In this document: positions 26,497-34,658 of the stretch, piece by piece
Layout of the letters: each line of letters starts with the position of its first letter
Position numbering within the stretch: position 1 is the stretch's first letter
Assembly (NCBI RefSeq): GCF_031157355.1
Contig: NZ_JAVIFT010000001.1
Coordinates: 868,001 to 932,000, forward strand
Direction of reading: 5' to 3'
DNA length: 64,000 nucleotides
DNA from: Hyphomicrobium sp. LHD-15
GTDB lineage: Bacteria; Pseudomonadota; Alphaproteobacteria; Rhizobiales; Hyphomicrobiaceae
The notes under the pieces: model-generated
Database searches by the model: none
What the model saw: the letters and a program-made list of their open reading frames with translations, nothing else
What the model was told of the DNA's origin: nothing
Translations under genes and position numbers: made by a program

Positions 26497-27141
26497 ATGC
26501 ACTTTTACCAGGGTGAACGTGTTGCTCTTTTTATTGATGGCGCCAATTTATACGCCACATCAAAGGCTTTGGGATTTGACGTAGATTATAAGCGGCTGCT
26601 CGCACTCTTCCGCCAGAAGTCGCATCTGGTCAGAGCGCTTTACTACACGGCGCTTTCGGAAGATCAGGAGTATTCGTCGATCCGCCCACTGATCGACTGG
26701 CTCGATTACAATGGCTTCACCATGGTAACGAAGCCGACCAAGGAATTCACCGATGCGTCCGGCCGGCGCAAAGTTAAGGGCAATATGGACATCGAGCTTG
26801 CTGTCGATGCCATGCGGCTCGCCGATACCCTCGACCACATCGTTCTTTTCTCGGGCGACGGGGATTTCCGCGGGCTGGTTGCCGCGCTTCAGCAGAAGGG
26901 CAAGCGGGTCAGCGTCGTTTCGACGCTGCAGACCCAGCCGGCCATGGTCGCTGACGAATTGCGCCGCCAAGCGGATCAGTTCGTCGACCTCGCCGATCTC
27001 GAACAGCTGATCGGCCGCGACGCGACGACCCGGGTCGGGCGGGACTCACGCGCATCATCCGGGCGCGTCGCACCCTCCCATTCTCACCGCGAGAGCCACG
27101 CCTATCACGACAACGACGACCTCTCGCAAGAAGAAGTCTAG
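26497..27141 (+). CDS. NYN domain (LabA/DUF88 family) putative ribonuclease
   Basis: A 214-residue protein. The NYN/PIN-like domain spans about 8-165 with the acidic metal-binding positions in RVALFIDGANLYATSKALG, KGNMDIELAVDAMRLAD and IVLFSGDGDFRGLVAALQQKG. The C-terminal 45 residues are Ser/Arg/His-rich and end acidic (DNDDLSQEEV). Members are predicted or shown to be metal-dependent RNases; the substrate here is unknown. AAGGA lies ten bases upstream. It stands alone between the AT-rich gap and the uracil-DNA glycosylase gene. Confidence 0.85.
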   Translation: MHFYQGERVALFIDGANLYATSKALGFDVDYKRLLALFRQKSHLVRALYYTALSEDQEYSSIRPLIDWLDYNGFTMVTKPTKEFTDASGRRKVKGNMDIELAVDAMRLADTLDHIVLFSGDGDFRGLVAALQQKGKRVSVVSTLQTQPAMVADELRRQADQFVDLADLEQLIGRDATTRVGRDSRASSGRVAPSHSHRESHAYHDNDDLSQEEV

Positions 27142-27223
27142 GCCATTCGACACACGGCAAGCGGACACTCCGGTTGCCGTGTGATGCGTTTTCGGGGCCG
27201 TTCGACTATCCTTTCCGTCAGCC

Positions 27224-27901
27224 ATGGCCCGCGCTCCCTCCCTCCCTTCGTCCGATTTTGCACCTGAAGCGCCGCGGAACTGTCCGCTGTGCCCGCGGCT
27301 GGTCGCGTTCCGCGAGCAGGCAGCCCAGAAAGAGCCTACCTGGTTCAACAACCCGGTCCCCTCGTTCGGTAGCCCGAATGCGAGGCTGCTGATCGTCGGG
27401 CTGGCGCCTGGATTGCGCGGGGCCAACCGCACGGGGCGCCCCTTTACCGGCGACTACGCGGGCGACCTCCTCTACTCGACACTGCTCGCTTTCGGTTTCG
27501 CTCGCGGGACTTACAAAGCCGACCCCAAGGATGGGCTCACGCTCGTCGACTGCATGATCACCAACGCCGTGCGCTGCGTCCCCCCCGAGAACAAGCCGCT
27601 GCCGGAGGAGGTCCATACCTGCCGCGGCTTTTTCAAAGCGCGTCTGGCGGCGCTGCCAAAGCTCGAGGCGATGGTGCTCTTGGGGCGGATTGCGCACGAT
27701 CAAACCTTGACGACGCTTGCCCTCCGTAAAACGTCTTATCCGTTCAAGCACGCCGCGCGCCACACATCGCCGGACGGGCTTGCGATCTTCGACAGCCTGC
27801 ATTGCTCGCGGCTCAACACCAACACGAAGCGACTCACGACCGAGATGTTTCACGACGTTTTTCGCGATGTTCGGGCCTATCTTGACGGGCTTTCGCCCTA
27901 G
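27224..27901 (+). CDS. Family 5 uracil-DNA glycosylase (UDGb), iron-sulfur type
   Basis: A 225-residue protein. Motif A is VGLAPGLRGANRTGRPFTGDYAGDLL (the family 5 GLAPxxxGxNRTGRxFTGD pattern) and the second motif is HCSRLNTNTKRLT. Four cysteines fit the [4Fe-4S] site: Cys20 and Cys23 (NCPLC), then AVRC and HTC separated by about 15 residues. Family 5 enzymes remove uracil, hypoxanthine and related bases from DNA and lack the polar catalytic Asp/Asn of family 1. In the second motif Cys replaces the usual Pro after His. Confidence 0.88.
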   Translation: MARAPSLPSSDFAPEAPRNCPLCPRLVAFREQAAQKEPTWFNNPVPSFGSPNARLLIVGLAPGLRGANRTGRPFTGDYAGDLLYSTLLAFGFARGTYKADPKDGLTLVDCMITNAVRCVPPENKPLPEEVHTCRGFFKARLAALPKLEAMVLLGRIAHDQTLTTLALRKTSYPFKHAARHTSPDGLAIFDSLHCSRLNTNTKRLTTEMFHDVFRDVRAYLDGLSP

Positions 27902-28002
27902 TACCTTGCGCAGGTTCTTGCGTTATCGCCCCTTCAACCTTTGCCACCCATTGCTTATCATCCGCCTGCAACAGGCTTCCTCGCCCTCAGGAGACAAACC
28001 TT

Positions 28003-28422
28003 ATGGCAGCCGACGCTCCGCTGGAAATCGCGCCCGAAAAGGTGGCCCACGTCATCATCAAGGCGCGCGAATACGATGCCAAGGTGGGCGCCTGGGACAA
28101 CACGGCAGAGGACGGAGACGCGGACGAGAACCCGAGCTCGATTCTCGAGGACCTTTCCAACGATCCGACGCTGGCGGAAATCGCCGGGTTCATCGACGCG
28201 CTCAACGACGATGAGCAGGCGCATCTGGTGGCCCTCGCGTGGATCGGCCGCGGAACGTTCGAGACGGAAGAGTTCGCAGAGGCCGTCGAGACAGCCCGCT
28301 CCGAGAAGGTGAACTCGACGGCCGCCTATCTTCTCGGCTTGCCGCTGCTTTCGGATTATCTCGAGGAAGGGCTCGAGAAGCTCGGCTTCTCGGCCGGCGA
28401 TATCGAGGACGATGTGCTTTAG
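28003..28422 (+). CDS. DUF3775 family protein
   Basis: A 139-residue acidic protein. It matches DUF3775 through EIAPEKVAHVIIKAREYDAKV, IAGFIDALNDDEQAHLVALAWIGRG and STAAYLLGLPLLSDYLEEGLEKLG. The fold is all-helical and cytoplasmic; no biochemical role is known. AGGAGA lies eight bases upstream of the ATG. It converges with the peroxiredoxin-smpB unit. Confidence 0.85.
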   Translation: MAADAPLEIAPEKVAHVIIKAREYDAKVGAWDNTAEDGDADENPSSILEDLSNDPTLAEIAGFIDALNDDEQAHLVALAWIGRGTFETEEFAEAVETARSEKVNSTAAYLLGLPLLSDYLEEGLEKLGFSAGDIEDDVL

Positions 28423-28478
28423 GAGGCAGCGGGCAGGAGGCAGCGGGCTGGCCGGCAATCCAGCCGACATCGCAGTCG

Positions 28479-29021
28479 CTAGCGAGCGTGTAACGTCGCG
28501 AGAAGATCGGCGGCGTGGGTATGCGGCGGGTGCACGGGATAGACCACACGCTCGATCGCGCCGTCACGGAGCACGAAAGTCAGCCGCTTCAGGTAGACCA
28601 CCCCACCGGTTTCGAACGCCGGCAAGCGAAGAGCCTCCCGCAAGCGCCCGTCCGCATCTGACAGCAGCGGAAACGGGAGGCGCATCCGGTTCGCGAACTC
28701 CTGCTGATCGGCGGTTGTCTGGCCGCTGATGCCGAGCACGTCGAAACCCGCAGCGCGGAACGTCTCGTAGTGATCGCGAAAGCCTTCGGCCTCGGGCGTC
28801 GAGCCATGGGCGCCGGGGATGTCGTCCCAGCCCGGCGGATTGGCGAGGCCCGGCCGGCCCGTCCAGGGATAGACGAAGACCACCCACCTTCCAGCGAGGT
28901 TCGCGAGGTTCACGGGCGAGCCGCTGGTCGCACTTCGTGCGATGTCGGGAAGCGAGAGCCCGGTTGCGAGATGGCGCGCTTCTCCGTCGTCTCCCGGAGC
29001 GGGATAAGGCCATGCGGTCAT
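28479..29021 (-). CDS. Cysteine-free peroxiredoxin-like protein (second paralogue)
   Basis: A 180-residue protein with the AhpC/TSA (Prx) fold: WVVFVYPWTGRPG, GISGQTTADQQEF, LPFPLLSDADGRL, LTFVLRDGAIERVVYPV. In its paralogue the sequence GARGCTPHTCAFRD holds the peroxidatic and resolving cysteines; here the aligned stretch is GAHGSTPEAEGFRD, so Cys is replaced by Ser74 and Glu79. There is no cysteine anywhere in the protein, so thiol peroxidase activity is not possible. The ATG at 29021 overlaps the paralogue's stop (ATGA), giving coupled translation. Possible roles are a heterodimer partner, a regulator, or a degenerating copy. Confidence 0.85.
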   Translation of the reverse strand: MTAWPYPAPGDDGEARHLATGLSLPDIARSATSGSPVNLANLAGRWVVFVYPWTGRPGLANPPGWDDIPGAHGSTPEAEGFRDHYETFRAAGFDVLGISGQTTADQQEFANRMRLPFPLLSDADGRLREALRLPAFETGGVVYLKRLTFVLRDGAIERVVYPVHPPHTHAADLLATLHAR

Positions 29022-29605
29022 GTGCCCAGCCTCCGCGGGTTCGCGCGCAGCCAAGCCAGCACATCGCCGGCATTCCGGTCAGGCGGAAACACGGGATAGA
29101 ACACCTTCACGATCACGCCGTCGTCGAGGATCAACGCCAAGCGCTTGATCATGGTTTTGCCGCCGACGTCCATGGACGGAAGCGACATCGCACGCGTGAG
29201 GCCCAGCGCATCATCGGACAGCAACGGGAACGGCAAGTGCAGGCGTTCGACCGTCGCCTGCTGCTCGGCCAGAGTTTGCGTCGAGAGGCCGAACACCTGA
29301 GCCGCGCCGGCAGCTTCGAGATCGGCATGAAGATCCCGGAATGCGCAGGTGTGCGGCGTGCACCCGCGCGCGCCAGGGATCGCGTCCCAGCCGTCGGGCA
29401 GTGCCACGCCCGGCGTGCCGGTCATGGGATAGATGAAGAGCACCGTCCGGCCGGGAAGCTTTGCGAGCGAGATCTTGCCGCCTGCGCTCGACGGGAGCGC
29501 GACGTCGGCCAGGGGTGCGCCTTCGAGATGGTGCGCGGCGCCGTCGTTCGTCGGCACCGGCAGCCTGGACCAATCGATCTCGAGCAAATTGCCGGGATCG
29601 GCCAT
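29018..29605 (-). CDS. Peroxiredoxin, CxxxxC (PrxQ/BCP-like) type
   Basis: A 195-residue redoxin. Cys82 and Cys87 in GCTPHTCAFRD fit a peroxidatic Cys with a resolving Cys five residues later. Other fold features: TVLFIYPMTGTPG, VFGLSTQTLAEQQ, LPFPLLSDDALGL, LALILDDGVIVKVFYPVFPPD. It would reduce peroxides with thioredoxin as donor; no signal peptide, so cytoplasmic. The ATG at 29605 shares its A with the smpB stop (TGATG), and its own stop overlaps the next gene's start, so three genes are locked in one translationally coupled unit. Confidence 0.85.
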   Translation of the reverse strand: MADPGNLLEIDWSRLPVPTNDGAAHHLEGAPLADVALPSSAGGKISLAKLPGRTVLFIYPMTGTPGVALPDGWDAIPGARGCTPHTCAFRDLHADLEAAGAAQVFGLSTQTLAEQQATVERLHLPFPLLSDDALGLTRAMSLPSMDVGGKTMIKRLALILDDGVIVKVFYPVFPPDRNAGDVLAWLRANPRRLGT

Positions 29606-30084
29606 CAGCCCTTCTCGCGCATGATGCGGGCTTTCTGGCGGTTCCAATCGCGCTTGGCTGCGGTTTCGCGCTTGTCGTGCAGCTTCTTGCCCTCGGCGAG
29701 CGCGAGCTTGAGCTTCGCGCGGCCCTTCTCGTTGAAGTACAGCTCGAGCGGCACGATGGTCATGCCCTTGCGCACGACGGCCTGGAATAGCTTCGCAAGC
29801 TCGCTTTTGTGCAGCAGAAGGCGGCGCTTGCGGCGCGGCTCGTGCTGAAAGAAGCGGCCGGCTTCCTGATACTCCGGGATGTAAGCGTTGATCAGACAGA
29901 AGCTGCCGTCATCCTCGAACGACGCATAGCTTTCGCCGATGTTGGCTTGGCCCGTGCGCAGGCTCTTGACTTCGGTGCCCTTGAGCTCGATGCCGGCTTC
30001 CCAGGAATCGGTGATGAAGTATTCGTGGCGGGCCTTGCGGTTCTCGGAAACGATCCGCCGGCCGTCGTCCTTCTTGGCCGACAT
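29605..30084 (-). CDS. smpB: SsrA-binding protein SmpB
   Basis: A 159-residue protein of normal SmpB length, with [41 protein letters not shown] and the basic C-terminal tail [24 protein letters not shown]. It carries tmRNA into stalled ribosomes. The ATG at 30084 matches the family start; the long open frame upstream is antisense or frame-shifted overlap with dapA. The dapA-smpB order with a 23-base gap is typical of Hyphomicrobiales. tmRNA itself is not found in this window. Confidence 0.95.
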   Translation of the reverse strand: MSAKKDDGRRIVSENRKARHEYFITDSWEAGIELKGTEVKSLRTGQANIGESYASFEDDGSFCLINAYIPEYQEAGRFFQHEPRRKRRLLLHKSELAKLFQAVVRKGMTIVPLELYFNEKGRAKLKLALAEGKKLHDKRETAAKRDWNRQKARIMREKG

Positions 30085-30107
30085 TGTTGTTTTTGTCCTG
30101 TGCTCGG

Positions 30108-30998
30108 CTATTCGGCGGCGGCTGCCTGAAGAAGGCCGACCTTGACCAGCACCGCATCCACGGCTTTCTTCGTCTGCTCGGTGACGGGCGTGAGCGGCAG
30201 GCGCATTTCCGCCGAGCAAAGGCCGAGGCGCGAAGCCGCGTACTTCACGGGGCCCGGGTTGGTCTCGACGAACATGGCGTCGAACAGCGGCATCAGCCGG
30301 TCCTGCTGCTTCAGCGCACCGGCGAAGTCTCCCTTCATCAGCGCGTTCTGGAATTCCGCGCAAAGGCGTGGGGCAACGTTCGAAGCAACCGAAATGCAGC
30401 CATGCCCGCCGTGCGCCGTGAAGCCGAGCGCCGTCGCGTCCTCGCCGGAGAGCTGGTTGAACTCGGGGCCCATGGCAACACGCTGCTGGGAGACGCGGGC
30501 CAGATTGGCCGTCGCATCCTTCACGCCGACGACGTTCTTCAGCTCGTAGACGCGCGCCATCGTCTCGACCGACATGTCGACGTTGGTGCGGCTCGGGATG
30601 TTGTAGATCACGATCGGAATACCGACCTTATCGTTGATGGCCTTGAAGTGCTGGTAGAGGCCTTCCTGGGTCGGCTTGTTGTAGTAGGGGTTCACGATCA
30701 GGATACCGTCGGCGCCGGACTTTTCGGCATGCATCGACAGATCGATCGCCTCGTCGGTCGAGTTCGATCCCGTGCCAGCGATAACCGGCACACGGCCGCG
30801 CGCGGTCTCGATCGTGATGTCGATCACGCGCTTATGCTCGTCGAAATTCAAAGTTGGGCTTTCGCCGGTGGTCCCGGTCGGAACCAGGCCGTGGGTGCCT
30901 TCGGTGATCTGCCAATCGACGAAGCGGCGCAGCGCCTCCTCGTCCAACGAGCCGTTCTTGAACGGCGTAATCAGCGCCGTGATGGAGCCTGTGAACAT
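30108..30998 (-). CDS. dapA: 4-hydroxy-tetrahydrodipicolinate synthase
   Basis: A 296-residue TIM-barrel enzyme. It has the [10 protein letters not shown] pyruvate loop (residues 41-50), the catalytic Tyr132 in [13 protein letters not shown], and the Schiff-base Lys160 in [12 protein letters not shown]. It condenses pyruvate with aspartate semialdehyde, the first committed step to diaminopimelate and lysine. The ATG at 30998 gives the family N terminus [13 protein letters not shown]. First gene of the dapA-smpB-prx-prx unit. Confidence 0.95.
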   Translation of the reverse strand: MFTGSITALITPFKNGSLDEEALRRFVDWQITEGTHGLVPTGTTGESPTLNFDEHKRVIDITIETARGRVPVIAGTGSNSTDEAIDLSMHAEKSGADGILIVNPYYNKPTQEGLYQHFKAINDKVGIPIVIYNIPSRTNVDMSVETMARVYELKNVVGVKDATANLARVSQQRVAMGPEFNQLSGEDATALGFTAHGGHGCISVASNVAPRLCAEFQNALMKGDFAGALKQQDRLMPLFDAMFVETNPGPVKYAASRLGLCSAEMRLPLTPVTEQTKKAVDAVLVKVGLLQAAAAE

Positions 30999-31393
30999 GC
31001 GCTCTCTCGATGTCCTGGATTGCCGCCGGCACGGGAACGCGCTCGGCACAATCGTTGTCTTATGATGTCCACGGCTTTATCCGCCGCAAACCTCCGCCTT
31101 GTGCGAGTGGGATACCTTGAACGCGCGCGCCCGAATTTGTACCCTCTCCCGTATTCGCCCGTGTCGACCACGGCCTCATTGCGGCTGGGATGGTGGACAT
31201 TATGCGCTCAGGCGGCTGCCTGCAAGCCAGGGCCGCCCGAGGTCGCAGCAGGGGTTACGTGCGATCGTCGTGCCAGGCGGGTTATGCCTCATAGGGGCCA
31301 AAAAGAAGCTGCAACTGCCTATCACACTTGAATTTCTTCCGGCGCAGCCGGGGATCTAACCGGCGCATTCGTGGCGCCGCGGCGAGGAAAAGC
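30999..31393. other. Divergent intergenic region between dapA and slt
   Basis: These 395 bases contain no supported gene, RNA or repeat. Both neighbours read outward, so it should hold two promoters. Confidence 0.55.
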
Positions 31394-33664
31394 GTGACGG
31401 GACAGAACTGGAAACGAGACATCAGGCGCAGCGGCTTATCCACCGCCAGCCGAGGGCTCCTCGTCTTGCTTTCGGCTGCCGGGCTAGCCGCCGGCCCTAC
31501 CCAAGCCGATCCCGCCAAAACGGCCAAGGACGCAAAAGCACCCACCAAGATCGCGACCCGTGGCCCTGAAACGGGCCACCCCGAGCTTCCGAAGCCGGCC
31601 AAGCCCTCTCAGGGCGAGCGCGCGCATACGGCCCGGCTCGATTCCGCGATCGCGCCGTTGAGCTCTTATTCGCTGAGCGCGGGCGATTCACAGGGTCTGC
31701 GGGACGCCGTCAAGGCGCTCTCGTCGGGCGGCGGCGACGTGGAGAAGGCCAACGCTTTCAAAGGCGCAATCAAGGACGCGACAGCGCGCAAGCTGGTCGA
31801 CTGGGTTCGCCTGCGCAAGGGGCTCGGCACGCCGGCTGAGTATCGCGCCTTCCTCGATGCGAATCCGGCCTGGGCGGATAGGACCACGCTCACGCAGAAG
31901 CTCGAAGAGGCCCTGTTCGTCCAGGGCGGCAGCTCGGGCGAGATCAGGTCCTATTTCGTCGAACGCGAGCCCGTGAGCGGTGTCGGCTATGCGGCGCTCG
32001 CTTCCGCCTATCTGGCCGAGGACAACACCAACGAAGCCCGGCGGCTAGCGGCCAAGGCGTGGCGCGAGAAGATGATCCCGGCGAACCTCGAAGGCGGGTT
32101 CCTCACCCGGTTCGGATCGCTGCTGACGGCCGCGGATCACAAATGGCGGCTCGACCGGCTTTTGATGGACGACATACGCTGGCAAGGCGAGAAATCGGCG
32201 CGGGCCGCCATCGTTCGCCGGGTAATCCCGCTGCTGCCGGCCGGAGAGCAGAAAAAGGCCGAAGCACGTCTCGCGGTGTTTCTCGGCTCGAACGGCGCGC
32301 GCAAGGGCATCGAGGCTTTCCCGGCCGAAGGCGTGCCGGACTGGGGCCTCACGTTCCATCGCATCCAGGCGCTTCGGCGTGGGGGCAAAACCGAGGAAGC
32401 CGCCAAGCTTCTCCTCGGCGCGCCCACCGAAGAAGCCCTGATCGTCTCGCCCGACGACTGGTGGATCGAGCGGCGCGCGAATGCCTATGAGGCGTTGAAG
32501 GCCAACAAGCCCAAGCTCGCCTACGAGCTCGTGCGCGAGGCCGGCCCGCTCGGCGCCAATCCCGCCAAGGATCAGGCTTTCATGGCCGGCTGGCTCGCGC
32601 TTCGTTACCTCAAGGACACCAAAGCGGCCGAGCGGCATTTCCTGGCGATGAACAAATCCGCCGACGGCCCCTTGAGCCGGGCGAAAGCGCGCTACTGGCT
32701 GGGTCGCACGGCGGAAGCGCGCGGCGACAAAGCCGCGGCCAACGAATTCTACCGGCAGGCGCTTGCCGACCCCGATACCTTCCATGGGCTTCTCGCTCGC
32801 CAGAAGCTCGAACCGGGGCGGCTTGCGATCACGACCTCGCCGCCTGCCGAGCCAACCGCCGACGAGATCAAGCGGTTCGTCAGTCTCGATGCGGCCAAGG
32901 CCGTCGTCATCGCCAAGAGCGCGGGACTCGACATCAGCATCCCGCGCAGCTTCCTCGTGCAGCTCCGCCAATACGCGAAATCCGAAGGCGAGAGCGCGAT
33001 GGTCGCGCATCTCGCGGAAGCAATCGGCGACACGCAATCGGCCGTCCGCGCGGCCAAGTATGCGATCGCGCGCGGGCAGAACCTCTATTACTACGCCTAT
33101 CCGGTGCATCCGTTCCCGGCCTACAAACCGCTGCGCAAGCCGCCAGAGACGGCGTTCCTGCTGGGCCTTGCGCGTCAGGAGACGGAGTTCAACACGCTGA
33201 TCGTCTCCGGCGCCGGCGCCAAGGGTCTGCTGCAGGTCATGACCGTGACGGCCAAGCACGTCTGCCAAGACTACAAGATCAAGTGCGACATCAACCGGCT
33301 GCTGACCGACCCGTCCTACAACGCGATGATGGCGTCGGCTTATGTCGGCGATCGCATGGAGGAGTTTTCGGGGTCCTACATTCTGACGCTCGCGGGCTAC
33401 AATGCCGGGCCGGGGCGCGCACGCCAGTGGATCCGGGAATTCGGCGACCCGCGTAATCCGAAGGTCGATCCGATCGACTGGATCGAACGCATTCCGATCC
33501 AGGAAACGCGCGAATACGTGGCGAAGGTGCTCGCGAACATTCAAATCTACCGGGCGCGGCTCGGCGAAGAAGCTGCCGCGCTCAGACTTGACGAGGATCT
33601 CATCAGAGCGCGGATGGCGGCGCGCCATCCGCCGACGGCCGCGGGGGCGCGGTCGGACGGGTAG
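31394..33664 (+). CDS. slt: Soluble lytic murein transglycosylase (Slt70-like)
   Basis: A 756-residue periplasmic protein. Signal peptide residues about 15-40 (GLLVLLSAAGLAAG). A long superhelical TPR-like region follows, with several helical pairs such as AKARYWLGRTAEARGDKAAANEFYR (split by other repeats). The C-terminal SLT domain has LARQETEFNTLIVSGAGAKGLLQVM (catalytic Glu in RQETEF), AGYNAGPGRARQW, and IPIQETREYVAKVLANIQIYR. It cleaves glycan strands to anhydro-muropeptides. I take GTG 31394 as start because GAGGA lies five bases upstream; the frame also opens at TTG 31328. Confidence 0.9.
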   Translation: MTGQNWKRDIRRSGLSTASRGLLVLLSAAGLAAGPTQADPAKTAKDAKAPTKIATRGPETGHPELPKPAKPSQGERAHTARLDSAIAPLSSYSLSAGDSQGLRDAVKALSSGGGDVEKANAFKGAIKDATARKLVDWVRLRKGLGTPAEYRAFLDANPAWADRTTLTQKLEEALFVQGGSSGEIRSYFVEREPVSGVGYAALASAYLAEDNTNEARRLAAKAWREKMIPANLEGGFLTRFGSLLTAADHKWRLDRLLMDDIRWQGEKSARAAIVRRVIPLLPAGEQKKAEARLAVFLGSNGARKGIEAFPAEGVPDWGLTFHRIQALRRGGKTEEAAKLLLGAPTEEALIVSPDDWWIERRANAYEALKANKPKLAYELVREAGPLGANPAKDQAFMAGWLALRYLKDTKAAERHFLAMNKSADGPLSRAKARYWLGRTAEARGDKAAANEFYRQALADPDTFHGLLARQKLEPGRLAITTSPPAEPTADEIKRFVSLDAAKAVVIAKSAGLDISIPRSFLVQLRQYAKSEGESAMVAHLAEAIGDTQSAVRAAKYAIARGQNLYYYAYPVHPFPAYKPLRKPPETAFLLGLARQETEFNTLIVSGAGAKGLLQVMTVTAKHVCQDYKIKCDINRLLTDPSYNAMMASAYVGDRMEEFSGSYILTLAGYNAGPGRARQWIREFGDPRNPKVDPIDWIERIPIQETREYVAKVLANIQIYRARLGEEAAALRLDEDLIRARMAARHPPTAAGARSDG

Positions 33665-33737
33665 GAGCATTTTGGGTTGCGTTCGCGACGAGGCTGGGCG
33701 GCTTCGTTGTGACTTCTTTCAGTGGGGTTGTTTGGTC

Positions 33738-34658
33738 ATGACGCGTGATAGCCAGGCGTTTCGAGACATCTATTTCACGACCCGCGACGGGCTGCGGCTC
33801 TATGGGCGGCACTATCCGGCCGCGTTCCATGACGGCACCGTGCGCCGGCCGGTGCTCTGCCTCGCTGGCCTCACGCGCAATTGCCGCGACTTCAACGTGA
33901 TCGCGGAAGCGCTTTCGCAACGCGCAGACGGGCCGCGCGACGTCTACACCTTCGACTATCGCGGGCGGGGGCTTTCGGAGTCCGATCCCGACTGGACCAA
34001 CTATGCGGTTCCGATCGAGATGCTGGACGTGCTCGACTTCATGATCGTCGCGGGCATTCAGAACGCGTCGATCATCGGCACCTCGCGCGGCGGGCTCATC
34101 GCAATGGTCATGGCGGCCGCACAACCTTGCGCGGTGGGACCGGTGGTTCTCAACGACATCGGCCCCGTCATCGAGCAGAAGGGCCTCGGGCGGATCTCCG
34201 CCTATGTCGGGCGCATTCCACTGCCGGGCTCGTGGGCCGAGGCCGGTAGCCTCGTTCACGACATGAGCCGGCGTGCGTTTCCCGCCGTCCCAGTCGGCGA
34301 GTGGATCGAAGTCGCGAAGCAGTGGTTCAACGAACACAAGGGGCGGCCGGCGCCCGGCTATGATCCTGAGCTTTCGAACGCGCTCTCCGTGCTCGACGGG
34401 CCAATCCCGGCGCTATGGCCGCAGTTCGAGGCGCTGAAGCGCGTACCTGTGCTGGTTCTGCGCGGAGAGACCTCCGACATCCTCTCGGCCGAGACCGTCG
34501 AGGAAATGCGCCGCCGCCATCCCGCGTTCTCGTCCTTCGTGGTGCCCGGCCAGGGCCATGCACCATTGCTCAGAGACCAGGAGACGATCGATCAGATCGC
34601 AAACTTCCTGGCCGCATCCGAAACCTCCGAGCGGCAGCCGCGTCTGGCCTACGGCTGA
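33738..34658 (+). CDS. Alpha/beta hydrolase
   Basis: A 306-residue protein with an alpha/beta-hydrolase fold. The nucleophile elbow is GTSRGG, the acid is Asp in RGETSDILS, and the histidine is in GQGHAPLL; FDYRGRGLSESD marks the oxyanion-side loop. No signal peptide. Substrate cannot be told from sequence; the family includes esterases, epoxide hydrolases and C-C hydrolases. It follows slt by 73 bases. Its last ten bases overlap the 3' end of the convergent symporter gene. Confidence 0.82.
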   Translation: MTRDSQAFRDIYFTTRDGLRLYGRHYPAAFHDGTVRRPVLCLAGLTRNCRDFNVIAEALSQRADGPRDVYTFDYRGRGLSESDPDWTNYAVPIEMLDVLDFMIVAGIQNASIIGTSRGGLIAMVMAAAQPCAVGPVVLNDIGPVIEQKGLGRISAYVGRIPLPGSWAEAGSLVHDMSRRAFPAVPVGEWIEVAKQWFNEHKGRPAPGYDPELSNALSVLDGPIPALWPQFEALKRVPVLVLRGETSDILSAETVEEMRRRHPAFSSFVVPGQGHAPLLRDQETIDQIANFLAASETSERQPRLAYG

